From assembly GCA_963170165.1 (NCBI GenBank), contig CAUJGQ010000080.1, positions 1-62,303 on the forward strand: a stretch of 62,303 nucleotides of DNA, written 5' to 3'. A model generated the notes under the pieces. The model ran no database searches. It was not told the DNA's origin and worked only from the letters and a program-made list of their open reading frames with translations. Position numbers and translations under genes: made by a program. This DNA comes from Chloroflexota bacterium. GTDB lineage: Bacteria; Chloroflexota; Dehalococcoidia; CAUJGQ01. This document shows, piece after piece, positions 8,914-16,923 of the stretch; the first letter of the stretch is position 1, and each line of letters starts with the position of its first letter.

Positions 8914-10872
8914 ATGGAGCCGTCGCCGTATGCCGCCGCACTGGCGGCGCTGCCCCGCCGCCGTGACCAGCTGCTACCCGCGTTGCTCGCCGTGCAGGCG
9001 GTAGCGGGCTGGCTGCCAGAGGCAGCGATTACCGCCGCTGCCCGCCATGTCTACGTGCCGCTGTCCGAGGTGTACGGCACGGTTACCGGCTACAGCGAAC
9101 TACGGCTGAGCGCGCCACAGCCGGGGCGCATCGAGCTGTGTACCGGCCTCTCCTGTCGGGTGGCGGGGGCAGACGCCGTGCGGGAGGCGTTGCCCGCCGG
9201 TACGCATGTTGAGCCGGTTTCCTGCCGCTTTCTGTGCGGGGTGGCGCCAGTGGCCGAGCAGCACGGCATCTATCATGGGCGGCTGGCGCCGGGCTGGGCC
9301 GGAGCAACGCCGGCTCCGCCACAGCGCCGGAGCACGCTGCCGGCTGCTACCGGGCTGGACGGCGCCATGCCCGCGCGCCGTGCTGCCGCCGTGGAGCGGG
9401 CTCAGATGCTGGCCGCCCGCGTGCGCATCGCCGTCGCTGATGCGCTGTGCGCCCGTGCGGCCGGCACGGCGGCCGCCGAGGTGGCGTTGCTGGCCGCCGC
9501 CCAGGCCGCCGGCGCCGGCCCGCTGCTGATCCGTACCGGCTGTGACGGTAACTGCCACGCCCATGGCAGCATCACCGTCCGCGCCGCTGACGGTAGCGAG
9601 GGGCGGTTTGCCCGCGTGAAGCGGGCGGACGCCGGCCGGGTGGTGGCGGCCTTACGTGGCGGTCTCGCCCCGGAGGCGGAACCATACCCCGGCCAGGTGC
9701 GGCGCGTGCTGCGCAACTGCGGCGTGATCGACCCGGAGAGTCTCGATGAAGCGCTGGCCGCCGGGGCATATCTGGGACTGGAGCAGGCGCGGGCGCTGCC
9801 CCCGGCCGGGGTGGTGGAGCGGGTGCGCGCCGCCGGGCTACGCGGGCGGGGCGGCGCGTACTTCCCCACGGCTGTCAAGTGGGCCACGGCGCTGGCGTTG
9901 CCCGCCCCCCGCTATCTCGTCGTCAACGCCGAGGAGGGGGAGCCGGGCGTCTTCAAAGACCGCCACCTGATGGAGAGCGACCCGCATGCCCTGCTGGAAG
10001 GGATGCTCATCGCAGCGCACGCGCTGGAGGTGGAGCGCATCTTCCTCTATATCAACGGCCAGGCGGCGCTGGCGGCGGCGCGGATGGAGCAGGCGCTGAC
10101 CGAAGGCGGCGCAGCCGGGCTGCTGGGCTCGGTCGGGATCGAGGTGTATCGCAGTGCGGGAGGCTATGTCTGCGGCGAGGAGTCGGTGATCCTCAACAGC
10201 ATCGAGGGGGAGCGGCCGGTACCGCGCCCGCGACCGCCGCTACCGGTGGAGGCGGGGCTGTGGGGCCGGCCTACCGTCATCAACAACGTCGAGACGCTCG
10301 CCGGCCTGCCGTTGATCCTGACCGAAGGGCCCGAAGCCTTCCGCCAGGCAGGCACGGCGGATTTCCCCGGCACCAAGCTGATCTCCCTCAGCGGTGCGGT
10401 GCAGCGCCCCGGCTTGTACGAGGTGGCGCTCGGCACGCCTGTCCGTCGGGTGATCGAGCTATGCGGCGGCGGCGTGCAGCCAGGACAGACGCTTACGGCA
10501 GCAATTCTCGGCGGTCCCTCCGGCGGCTTCCTTCCGGCCGAGCTGCTCGATGCGCCGCTGGTACCGGGGACGATGCACCCCAGCGGCGCGGTGCTGGGCG
10601 CGGGCGGCATCGTCGTGCTGGATGAGCGCACGCCGGTGGCGACAGCGCTGCGGGAATTGACGGCCTACAACGCCACCGAGTCCTGTGGCAAATGTACCCC
10701 CTGCCGTGAGGGCACGGCCCGCGCGCTGGCGCTGCTGGAGAGCGGCCCGCTTACCCCAGAGCGCCGCGCGGAGCTGCTCGCCCTGTGCGAGGTGATGCAA
10801 ACGGCGTCCCTGTGCGGCCTCGGCCAGATGGCTCCCGGTCCGATCCGCTCGGCGCTGCAACTGTTCGCGTAG
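8914..10872 (+). CDS. Formate dehydrogenase beta subunit: NuoE-NuoF-like fusion (diaphorase)
   Basis: 652 aa. Passes electrons from the molybdopterin subunit to NAD+. Residues 1-110 are NuoE-like with the [2Fe-2S] pattern C-x4-C (CTGLSC) and C-x3-C (CRFLC). A second thioredoxin-fold segment follows with CDGNC. From about residue 250 it is NuoF-like: the NADH glycine loop GRGGAYFPTAVKW, FMN-site NAEEGEPGVFKDRHLM, and the [4Fe-4S] ligands ESCGKCTPCREGT plus SLCGLG near the C-terminus. Fusion of the E and F modules is known in FdsB-type formate dehydrogenases and hydrogenase diaphorases. The start at ATG 8914 follows GAGGAG and begins the NuoE domain; 28 more residues upstream are possible. It is separated from the alpha subunit by an opposite-strand gene. 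Confidence 0.9.
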   Translation: MEPSPYAAALAALPRRRDQLLPALLAVQAVAGWLPEAAITAAARHVYVPLSEVYGTVTGYSELRLSAPQPGRIELCTGLSCRVAGADAVREALPAGTHVEPVSCRFLCGVAPVAEQHGIYHGRLAPGWAGATPAPPQRRSTLPAATGLDGAMPARRAAAVERAQMLAARVRIAVADALCARAAGTAAAEVALLAAAQAAGAGPLLIRTGCDGNCHAHGSITVRAADGSEGRFARVKRADAGRVVAALRGGLAPEAEPYPGQVRRVLRNCGVIDPESLDEALAAGAYLGLEQARALPPAGVVERVRAAGLRGRGGAYFPTAVKWATALALPAPRYLVVNAEEGEPGVFKDRHLMESDPHALLEGMLIAAHALEVERIFLYINGQAALAAARMEQALTEGGAAGLLGSVGIEVYRSAGGYVCGEESVILNSIEGERPVPRPRPPLPVEAGLWGRPTVINNVETLAGLPLILTEGPEAFRQAGTADFPGTKLISLSGAVQRPGLYEVALGTPVRRVIELCGGGVQPGQTLTAAILGGPSGGFLPAELLDAPLVPGTMHPSGAVLGAGGIVVLDERTPVATALRELTAYNATESCGKCTPCREGTARALALLESGPLTPERRAELLALCEVMQTASLCGLGQMAPGPIRSALQLFA

Positions 10873-10876
10873 GGGG

Positions 10877-10904
10877 AGCGGTGAGCGGGCGGCCCCTCAC
10901 CGCT
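10877..10904. terminator. Bidirectional hairpin between convergent genes
   Basis: AGCGGTGAG (10877-10885) pairs perfectly with CTCACCGCT (10896-10904) across a 10-nt loop. It lies 4 nt after the NuoEF-like stop and 5 nt before the stop of the convergent SnoaL-like gene, the expected place for a shared terminator. There is no U-tract. Confidence 0.5.
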
Positions 10905-10909
10905 GTGCC

Positions 10910-11350
10910 CTACATGACCGCCGGCTCGGGCATGGGGATGACGCCGAGCTGCTGGAGCAGGCTGAGGCGGTCGATGTTCAGCCAGGCTTCAGCGATCTTG
11001 CCGTCACGGAGGCGGTAGATCTGCCAGGCCGGCACCCGCGCCGCCTTGCCGGTGGCGGGCATCCCAAACAAAGGTCCGGTGTTGGTCCCGGCCAGCTCGC
11101 CACGCAGCGCTACCCGGTCACCCTCAGCGATCAACTCGTGGGCGGTGACGCGCATGTCTGGGAAGGCAGTGTGGAACACCGCCACCTCGGCCCGTGCCCC
11201 ATCCACCCCGGACAACCGCCCGTCCGGGTCGTCGGCGTCGTGGTCGATGAAGTCCTCGGTGAACAGATCCGCAGCAACCTCCAGGTCCTGCTGCGTCAGC
11301 ATCTCCTCGATGAACCGGCGTACGACCTGTTTGTTTGCCTCTACAGACAT
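10910..11350 (-). CDS. SnoaL-like ester cyclase / NTF2-fold protein
   Basis: 146 aa, the usual length of the SnoaL-like family. It opens with the classic helix NKQVVRRFIEEMLTQQDLEVAADLFTEDFIDHD, followed by the Asp/His core and the FHTAFPDMRVTAHELIAEGDRVALRGELAGTNTG block and the terminal strands VPAWQIYRLRDGKIAEAWLNID. Family members are polyketide cyclases or small-molecule isomerases/hydrolases, and the substrate here is unknown. It sits between the two formate dehydrogenase subunit genes on the opposite strand, which splits what is usually one operon. Confidence 0.85.
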   Translation of the reverse strand: MSVEANKQVVRRFIEEMLTQQDLEVAADLFTEDFIDHDADDPDGRLSGVDGARAEVAVFHTAFPDMRVTAHELIAEGDRVALRGELAGTNTGPLFGMPATGKAARVPAWQIYRLRDGKIAEAWLNIDRLSLLQQLGVIPMPEPAVM

Positions 11351-11497
11351 TGCTCCTCCCTGGTATCAGCGGGGAATGCGACCTGGCTGTTCACCCGTAC
11401 GGCTGCCGGATGCGGGGGGATCACGGTGTTCCCTCCTTCGCTTCGCGCTCCCCTAAAATGGGCATGCAGGGCGCGGTGTCCTCCGGGGAGGCGGGTG

Positions 11498-14386
11498 ATG
11501 GCGGTTTCGCTAACGGTTGATGGCCAGGCGGTGACGGTGGCAGAGGGGGCGTCGGTGCTGGAGGCGGTGCGGGCCGCCGGGGCGGTGTTGCCGTCGCTGT
11601 GCAAAGACAAGGACCAGGGCATCATCGGCGCCTGCCGCACCTGTATCGTTGATATTACCGGCATGCGCCCCTACCCCGCCTCCTGCCACACCCCGGCGCG
11701 CGAGGGGATGGAGGTGCGCACCGACAGCCCCGGCGTCGCCCAGGTTCGCCGCACGGTGTTGGAGCTCACTTGGGGCATGGGCGCCCCCGACCACAGCCCG
11801 ATTGCCACCCCCGGCCCCAGCGAGCTGCTGACCGCGGTGCGGGAACAAGGCGCGGGCCCGCGGTTCCCAGCGCGCGGCGCACGGCCGGCGGACCGGTCGA
11901 ACCCGTTCTTTACGCTGAACCACGATGACTGCATTCTCTGCGGGCGGTGTGTGGTGGCCTGCCAGGATGTACAGCACATCGGCGCGATTGCCGTGCTGGG
12001 CCGGGGGACCGGGGCGCACATCGGCACGTTCATGGACCGTCCGGTGCTGGAATCGATCTGTACCTCCTGCGGGCAATGCGTTTCCGTCTGCCCCACCGGC
12101 GCGATCCTGCCGAACGATGTGCGGTCCGGTATTCGCCCGCCCGCTGCCACCACCGGCGAGGGCGCGGGTATCGATGTGCCGCTGGTGGCTGGGAGCGCCA
12201 ATGGCGGGGGACAGACGGCGCTTCCGCTCCTGGCAAACGTCACGCGCACCGTAGACACCACCTGCCCGTACTGCGGTGTGGGCTGCGGCGTGGGGCTGCG
12301 CATTGACGGTGAGGACATCATCCGCTTTGTCGATGATCAGCCGGCCAACCGCTCCAGCGACGGGATGCTGTGCGTCAAGGGCCGGTTCGGCACGACGTAC
12401 GTCCACCACCCAGACCGGCTGACGGCGCCGCTCATCCGCCGGAATGGCGAGCTGGTCCCCTGCTCGTGGGATGAGGCGCTGGACTACACCGCCGAGCGGC
12501 TGGTGGCGCTGCGCGGCGGCTTCGCCTCACTGGCGTCGGCTAAGGGCACCAACGAGGACGGCTACGTGCAGCAGAAGTTCGTGCGGATGCTGATGGGCAC
12601 GAACAACATCGACCACTGCACGCGGCTGTGCCATTCACCGTCCGTGGAGGCGATGCTGCAACAGCTGGGCTCTGGCGCCACCTCCAACAGCTACGAGGAC
12701 TATGAACAGGCGGGGGCGCTGATGGTGATCGGCTGCGACCCGTCCTCCAACCACCCCGTGATCGCCGCCCGCATCCGCCGCGGCGTCGAGGAGCACGGCG
12801 CCAAGCTGATCGTCGTCAACCCGCGCCGCATCGACCTGTGCAACTACACCGACCTGTGGCTGCGGCCTTTCCCCGGCACCGATGTGGCGCTGTTCAACGC
12901 CCTGGCCAAGGTCATCCTCGAAGAAGGGCTGGAGGACCGTCCCTTCATCGCCGCCCGCACCGAGAACTACGACACCTGGCGGGCTGCCATGGACACGGTG
13001 GATGTGGCCGGGTGCGCCCGCATCACCGGCGTCGATGAAGCCCTCATCCGTCGCGCCGCCCGCCTGTACGCCGCACCGGGCGGCAGCGCCGCGGCGCGCA
13101 AGGGCTCCTGCCTGATCTGGGGGATGGGGGTGACGCAGCACACCAACGGCACGGACAACGCTCACGCCATCCTCAACCTGGCACTGGTCACCGGGCAGCT
13201 CGGCTTCCCCGGCTCGGGGGTGTCGCCGTTGCGGGGGCAGAACAACGTGCAGGGCTGCGGCGATGCCGGCTGCATTCCGGATTCGTTGCCCGGCTATCAG
13301 CGGTTGGGGGCGGAGGCGCGGGCCAAGTTCGAGGCGGCCTGGGGCGGCGCGTCGCTGCCCGCCGGCGAGGGCATGCGCGCCACCGATATGATCGAGCGGG
13401 CGGTGACGGGGGAGATCCGGGCGATGTACATCGTCGGCGAGAACCCGCTCTTGTCCGAGCCGAACATCGCCCACGCCCGCGAGGGCATCGAGCGGCTTGA
13501 TTTCCTGGTGGTGCAGGATATCTTTCTGCACGAGACGGCGCAGCTGGCGGATGTGGTGCTACCCGCCGCTGCCTTCGCTGAGAAGGATGGCACCTTCACC
13601 AACTCCGAGCGGCGGGTACAGCGGGTGCGCGCCGCCATCCCCGCCCCCGGCGCGGCGCGGCCGGACTGGGCGATCGTCTGCGACCTGGCCCGGCGCGTCG
13701 CTATCCGCCTCGACCGCGACCCCGAAGCGTTCAACTACCGCCACCCGTCCGCGATTTTCGCCGAGCTGGGGCGCGTGTGGCCGAACGTGGCCGGCATCTC
13801 TTACGAGCGGCTGGACGCCGAGGGCGGGCTGCAGTGGCCCTGCCCCACGCCGGATCATCCCGGCACGGCGCGGATGTACGGCGAGAGTTTCCCGCGTGGT
13901 TTGGGCAGGTTCGCGCCGGTGACGCAGGGCGAGCCGGCGGCGGAGCTGCCGAGCAAACGCTTCCCGCTGATCCTCAACACCGGGCGGATGCTCTATCACT
14001 GGCACGGCGGCACCATCACCCGCCGCGTCCCCGGTCTGGTGAAGCGGGCGCCGGTGGTGCCGGTGGCCGTCCATCCGCAGGATGCCGCCGCGCTGGAGCT
14101 GGCCGACGGAGCGGAGGTGGTGATCTCCTCCCGCCGCGGCGAGATGACGGCAACCGTCAACGTCACCGATGTGGTGCGCAAGGGGGAGGTGTTCGTGCCG
14201 TTCGTGCGGCTGGCCGAGCATGCCGCCAACTGGCTGACGAACAACGTCTACGACCAGACCTCGCGCATCCCCGAGTACAAGGTCTGTGCCGTCCGGCTGG
14301 ACACCCCCGCCGCTGCCGCCGAATGGCGCCGGGGCCGCGGCCGGATGACCGCCAGTGGTGGGGGAGGCCGCGAGGCGCAGCATTGA
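11498..14386 (+). CDS. Formate dehydrogenase alpha subunit, molybdopterin and Fe-S (Cys type)
   Basis: 962 aa, cytoplasmic NAD-linked formate dehydrogenase catalytic subunit (FdhF/FdsA class). Domains in order: NuoG-like [2Fe-2S] ferredoxin with Cys at about 35, 46, 49 and 63; a two-cluster ferredoxin segment (CILCGRCVVAC and CTSCGQCVSVCPTG); the [4Fe-4S] of the catalytic domain (CPYCGVGC...GMLCVKGRFG); and the molybdopterin domains with HCTRLCHSPSV. In that last motif Cys378 takes the place of the selenocysteine Mo ligand of E. coli FdhF, and the following His is conserved. GENPLLSEPN and the C-terminal dinucleotide-binding domain (LILNTGRMLYHWHGGTITRR) complete the fold. Start ATG 11498 follows GGGGAGG. 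FdhD and a gamma subunit are not in the window. Confidence 0.94.
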   Translation: MAVSLTVDGQAVTVAEGASVLEAVRAAGAVLPSLCKDKDQGIIGACRTCIVDITGMRPYPASCHTPAREGMEVRTDSPGVAQVRRTVLELTWGMGAPDHSPIATPGPSELLTAVREQGAGPRFPARGARPADRSNPFFTLNHDDCILCGRCVVACQDVQHIGAIAVLGRGTGAHIGTFMDRPVLESICTSCGQCVSVCPTGAILPNDVRSGIRPPAATTGEGAGIDVPLVAGSANGGGQTALPLLANVTRTVDTTCPYCGVGCGVGLRIDGEDIIRFVDDQPANRSSDGMLCVKGRFGTTYVHHPDRLTAPLIRRNGELVPCSWDEALDYTAERLVALRGGFASLASAKGTNEDGYVQQKFVRMLMGTNNIDHCTRLCHSPSVEAMLQQLGSGATSNSYEDYEQAGALMVIGCDPSSNHPVIAARIRRGVEEHGAKLIVVNPRRIDLCNYTDLWLRPFPGTDVALFNALAKVILEEGLEDRPFIAARTENYDTWRAAMDTVDVAGCARITGVDEALIRRAARLYAAPGGSAAARKGSCLIWGMGVTQHTNGTDNAHAILNLALVTGQLGFPGSGVSPLRGQNNVQGCGDAGCIPDSLPGYQRLGAEARAKFEAAWGGASLPAGEGMRATDMIERAVTGEIRAMYIVGENPLLSEPNIAHAREGIERLDFLVVQDIFLHETAQLADVVLPAAAFAEKDGTFTNSERRVQRVRAAIPAPGAARPDWAIVCDLARRVAIRLDRDPEAFNYRHPSAIFAELGRVWPNVAGISYERLDAEGGLQWPCPTPDHPGTARMYGESFPRGLGRFAPVTQGEPAAELPSKRFPLILNTGRMLYHWHGGTITRRVPGLVKRAPVVPVAVHPQDAAALELADGAEVVISSRRGEMTATVNVTDVVRKGEVFVPFVRLAEHAANWLTNNVYDQTSRIPEYKVCAVRLDTPAAAAEWRRGRGRMTASGGGGREAQH

Positions 14387-14499
14387 GCCCACCCTCACCG
14401 TCAGCAGGGATGGGCGCATCGCCGGCCCGGTGGCTGCGGGGCTGCCGCCGGGCTGCTGCCGCACCGTGCTCGTGCTGCAGCCCGCGCCCGCAGTGACAA

Positions 14500-14544
14500 A
14501 GCGCGGGGGCGGAGAGCAGCCCCCTCGCTCCCCGCCCCCGCGCT
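14500..14544. terminator. Strong hairpin between convergent genes
   Basis: A perfect 13-bp inverted repeat: AGCGCGGGGGCGG (14500-14512) and its complement at 14532-14544, with a 19-nt loop. It is 114 nt after the formate dehydrogenase alpha stop and 14 nt before the stop of the convergent lipoprotein gene, so it may terminate both. Confidence 0.55.
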
Positions 14545-14557
14545 GCTCGCGCCCCGC

Positions 14558-15262
14558 CTACGCCGGGCAGGCGTTCAGGCGCTTGGAGACGTCCGGGTAC
14601 TTGGTTTCGATCTTCTCGAAGCGGGTGCCGACATCCTCGCTGACGACGCTGAGGATCTCAATCACCTTCTGGAAGTCGCCCTTCTCCGCTGCAGCCAGCG
14701 CTTCCGGCATCTTCTTGCGGAAGTCATCAATCGCTACCGCCATTTCGTCGTTGACACGCTTGAGGTCGCCATCAACATTGAGGGCGCGCAGATCGCTCGC
14801 GAGCTTACCCAGTTCGGTATCGAGCGCCACCACCAGCTGTTTGATCTGGTTGGTGGCCTGGGACGCGTTGGCAGGGGTGGACTTGGTGATATCCGTGACC
14901 TGCTTCTCGACGTTCTTCTGGAACTGCTCGGTGATCTGCTCGACGCGCTTCTTGTAGTCACAATCGCTCAGCCGGCCGCTGCCGGTGGTGGGCGAGCTGG
15001 TGCGGGCTGGGCTGGCGGCTGCGGTGCCGGTGCGGGCCGGACTGGCGGCCGCGGTGCCGGTGCGGGCGGCGGTAGCCGTGGCGGAGGCCGCGGGAGATGC
15101 CTCGCGCGCAGGGCTGGCCGTGGCGGCCTGGGTGGCCTGCGCCTGCGAGCCGCCCACCGGGAAGGCACTGCCTTTGTCGTCGCCGCCGCAGGCCGCTGCC
15201 AGCGCCAGCCCCGCCGCCAGCACCAGCCCCGCCGTGCGCTGCCCCAACCGTCCGTATCGCAT
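14558..15262 (-). CDS. Putative lipoprotein with Ala/Ser/Thr/Pro linker and helical domain
   Basis: 234 aa. The signal peptide ends in a lipobox (LALAAACGG), so the protein is probably lipid-anchored outside the membrane. A low-complexity linker (about residues 35-100) contains a tandem ARTGTAAASP decapeptide, then comes a charged helical domain (RVEQITEQFQKNVEKQVTDI and onward) with one Cys before it (SDCDYKKR) and one at the end (LNACPA), possibly disulphide-linked. No family recognised. The start at 15262 follows AAGGAGGGGCAC, an excellent ribosome binding site; the upstream 66 codons of open frame are unsupported. Confidence 0.72.
   Translation of the reverse strand: MRYGRLGQRTAGLVLAAGLALAAACGGDDKGSAFPVGGSQAQATQAATASPAREASPAASATATAARTGTAAASPARTGTAAASPARTSSPTTGSGRLSDCDYKKRVEQITEQFQKNVEKQVTDITKSTPANASQATNQIKQLVVALDTELGKLASDLRALNVDGDLKRVNDEMAVAIDDFRKKMPEALAAAEKGDFQKVIEILSVVSEDVGTRFEKIETKYPDVSKRLNACPA
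15001..15070. repeat. 30-bp tandem repeat inside the lipoprotein linker
   Basis: Two adjacent 30-bp units (15001-15030 and 15031-15060) match at 27 of 30 positions and a third starts at 15061. They encode the decapeptide ARTGTAAASP on the minus strand. Copy number in such linkers often varies between strains. Confidence 0.8.
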
Positions 15263-15729
15263 GTGCCCCTCCTTCATGTTGCGCCGGCCCGGCGCCTGGT
15301 CATCTTCCTGGCCTTGGGGAGCACCGGCCCGTGATCCCCGCCACAGGTATCGCCGTTGCGCCGCCCCGGCAATAGCCGGGCAGCCACCGCATCGCACCGT
15401 ACCGGCTTGCCTGTCCTCGGGACAAGGAGCGCACGGAGTACGCGCACACCACTCCTGCACCGTACTCCCTCCCTGTCACCGCCGTCCCTTCCCGGCCGCT
15501 GACAGCTCCCTGACGGACTGCGGCCACTGAAGCGCTACCACCCCCAACACATCGGCATGCCGGCCGGTAAGATATCCAGACAACAATGACGTATCATTGC
15601 ATCATTCGATATCGTGTCGGTACAATTGGACCGAAGGACCGCGGCAAGGCGTGGATAACGCGAGAAAGGAAGGGGCTGGTAGGCCCTAAAACCCCACACA
15701 TTTCGTTCGATACTTGTAACGAGGGTGGA
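15263..15729. other. 467-bp divergent intergenic region
   Basis: Between the lipoprotein gene (-) and the diguanylate cyclase gene (+). The right half is AT-richer than its surroundings and holds an inverted repeat CAATGA-N4-TCATTG (15584-15599), the palindrome CGATATCG (15608-15615) and a probable promoter. The left half shows no gene. The 5' leader before the cyclase has a short GC hairpin (GGGC...GCCC near 15675) but no riboswitch I recognise. Confidence 0.55.
15597..15626 (+). promoter_or_regulatory. Probable promoter of the diguanylate cyclase gene, with flanking palindrome
   Basis: -10 candidate TACAAT (15621-15626, five of six to TATAAT) with a weak -35 TTGCAT (15597-15602) at 18 bp. 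The inverted repeat CAATGA/TCATTG (15584-15599) overlaps the -35 and could be an operator. Transcription would start near 15633, about 100-165 nt before the candidate start codons. Confidence 0.45.
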
Positions 15730-16815
15730 ATGGGGGCAGTGTGCATGAGTGCCCAGAGTGCTCGGCGCTGGGGATCAGCAGCCAGCCGTGTTTACGCCAT
15801 GAACGACAATGAGCCATTGCACGACGCGTTACGGCGGGCGGCAGTGATCAATGCCGCGCTGCTGAAGATGAGCGCCATAGACTTGGACGACCTGGACACC
15901 TCCGCCTTTCGCGCGGCGCTCGACGCGGCCATCGGCGTGCTGGAGAAGACCACCAGCGCGTTGTCGGTGCGGATGGTGGAACGGCAGGTGGCGGAGGAGA
16001 CACGCCGCCATCTCACCGCCCAAGAAGCGCTGCTCCGCCGCCGGGAAGAGGAGTTCACCAACACCGTTACGCTGCTGACCGATGCCGTGGTGCAACTGCA
16101 CGACGCCAACACCACCTTCACCAGCGAGCTCTTTGACCGCAGTGACCGGCTAGAGGGCCTGAAGCGGATTGACGACATCCGCACGTTGCGCAGCAAGCTG
16201 GAGTCAGAGATTACAGGGCTGCGCGCTGTCGCGGTCGCCAAGCAGGAAGCGGACAGCCAGCGTGTCACCGTGCTCTCGTCGCGCATCGAGTCGCTGGAAG
16301 CGCGGCTAGCAGTGGCGGTGGCGCAGGGCGCGCGCGATCAGCTCACCGGCCTCAATAACCGCGCCGCCTGGGACAACCGTATGGAGCAGCTAGACCTGCA
16401 ACTGGCCAGCGGCGATCACGCCGTGGCGATGGCGGTCATCGACCTCGACCGTTTCAAGCAGATCAATGACCGCTTTGGCCACAAGGCGGGCGATGCGGCG
16501 CTGGTGGAGTTCGCCGCGCTGTGCGGCCGCGCCTTCGATGCGGATGACTTTGTCGCCCGTTTCGGCGGCGATGAGTTCGCCGTGCTGCTGGCCGCGCCCG
16601 ACCGCCAGCACGCCGCCGACCACGTGCTGCGGCTCATCGCCCACCTGCGACGCGGCAATCCCGAGCGCATCAACCAGGGCCAGCCGCCGCTTACTCTCAG
16701 CGCCGGTCTTGCTCTTGCCCGCCCCGGCGATACCAGCCATACCCTGTTCGAGCGTGCCGACCAGGCCCTCTACGCCGCCAAGGAAGCCGGCCGCGACGGC
16801 ATGGTGACGGCGTAG
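15730..16815 (+). CDS. GGDEF diguanylate cyclase
   Basis: Makes cyclic di-GMP from two GTP. The C-terminal 165 residues are a complete GGDEF domain: DQLTGLNNRAAWDNRM, DLDRFKQINDRFGHKAGD, and the intact active-site RFGGDEFAVLL. The product-inhibition site (RxxD, five residues before the motif) reads DADD, so it lacks the Arg and feedback inhibition is unlikely. The N-terminal 200 residues are helical and coiled-coil-like (EETRRHLTAQEALLRRREEEF), with no TM helix, so the protein is probably cytoplasmic. Starts at 15730 (GAGGG upstream), 15745 or 15799 are all possible; only the N-terminal 23 residues differ. No phosphodiesterase gene is nearby. Confidence 0.88.
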   Translation: MGAVCMSAQSARRWGSAASRVYAMNDNEPLHDALRRAAVINAALLKMSAIDLDDLDTSAFRAALDAAIGVLEKTTSALSVRMVERQVAEETRRHLTAQEALLRRREEEFTNTVTLLTDAVVQLHDANTTFTSELFDRSDRLEGLKRIDDIRTLRSKLESEITGLRAVAVAKQEADSQRVTVLSSRIESLEARLAVAVAQGARDQLTGLNNRAAWDNRMEQLDLQLASGDHAVAMAVIDLDRFKQINDRFGHKAGDAALVEFAALCGRAFDADDFVARFGGDEFAVLLAAPDRQHAADHVLRLIAHLRRGNPERINQGQPPLTLSAGLALARPGDTSHTLFERADQALYAAKEAGRDGMVTA

Positions 16816-16923
16816 ACGTGGCAGCTGGCCCCCGCAGACGGGCGACGTTCCGGCGCAGCCGGCCGGTCTTCGTCATCGCTGTGCAAGCCGCGTTGCCGGC
16901 GGATGCCGGCTGCCCGCACGCCG

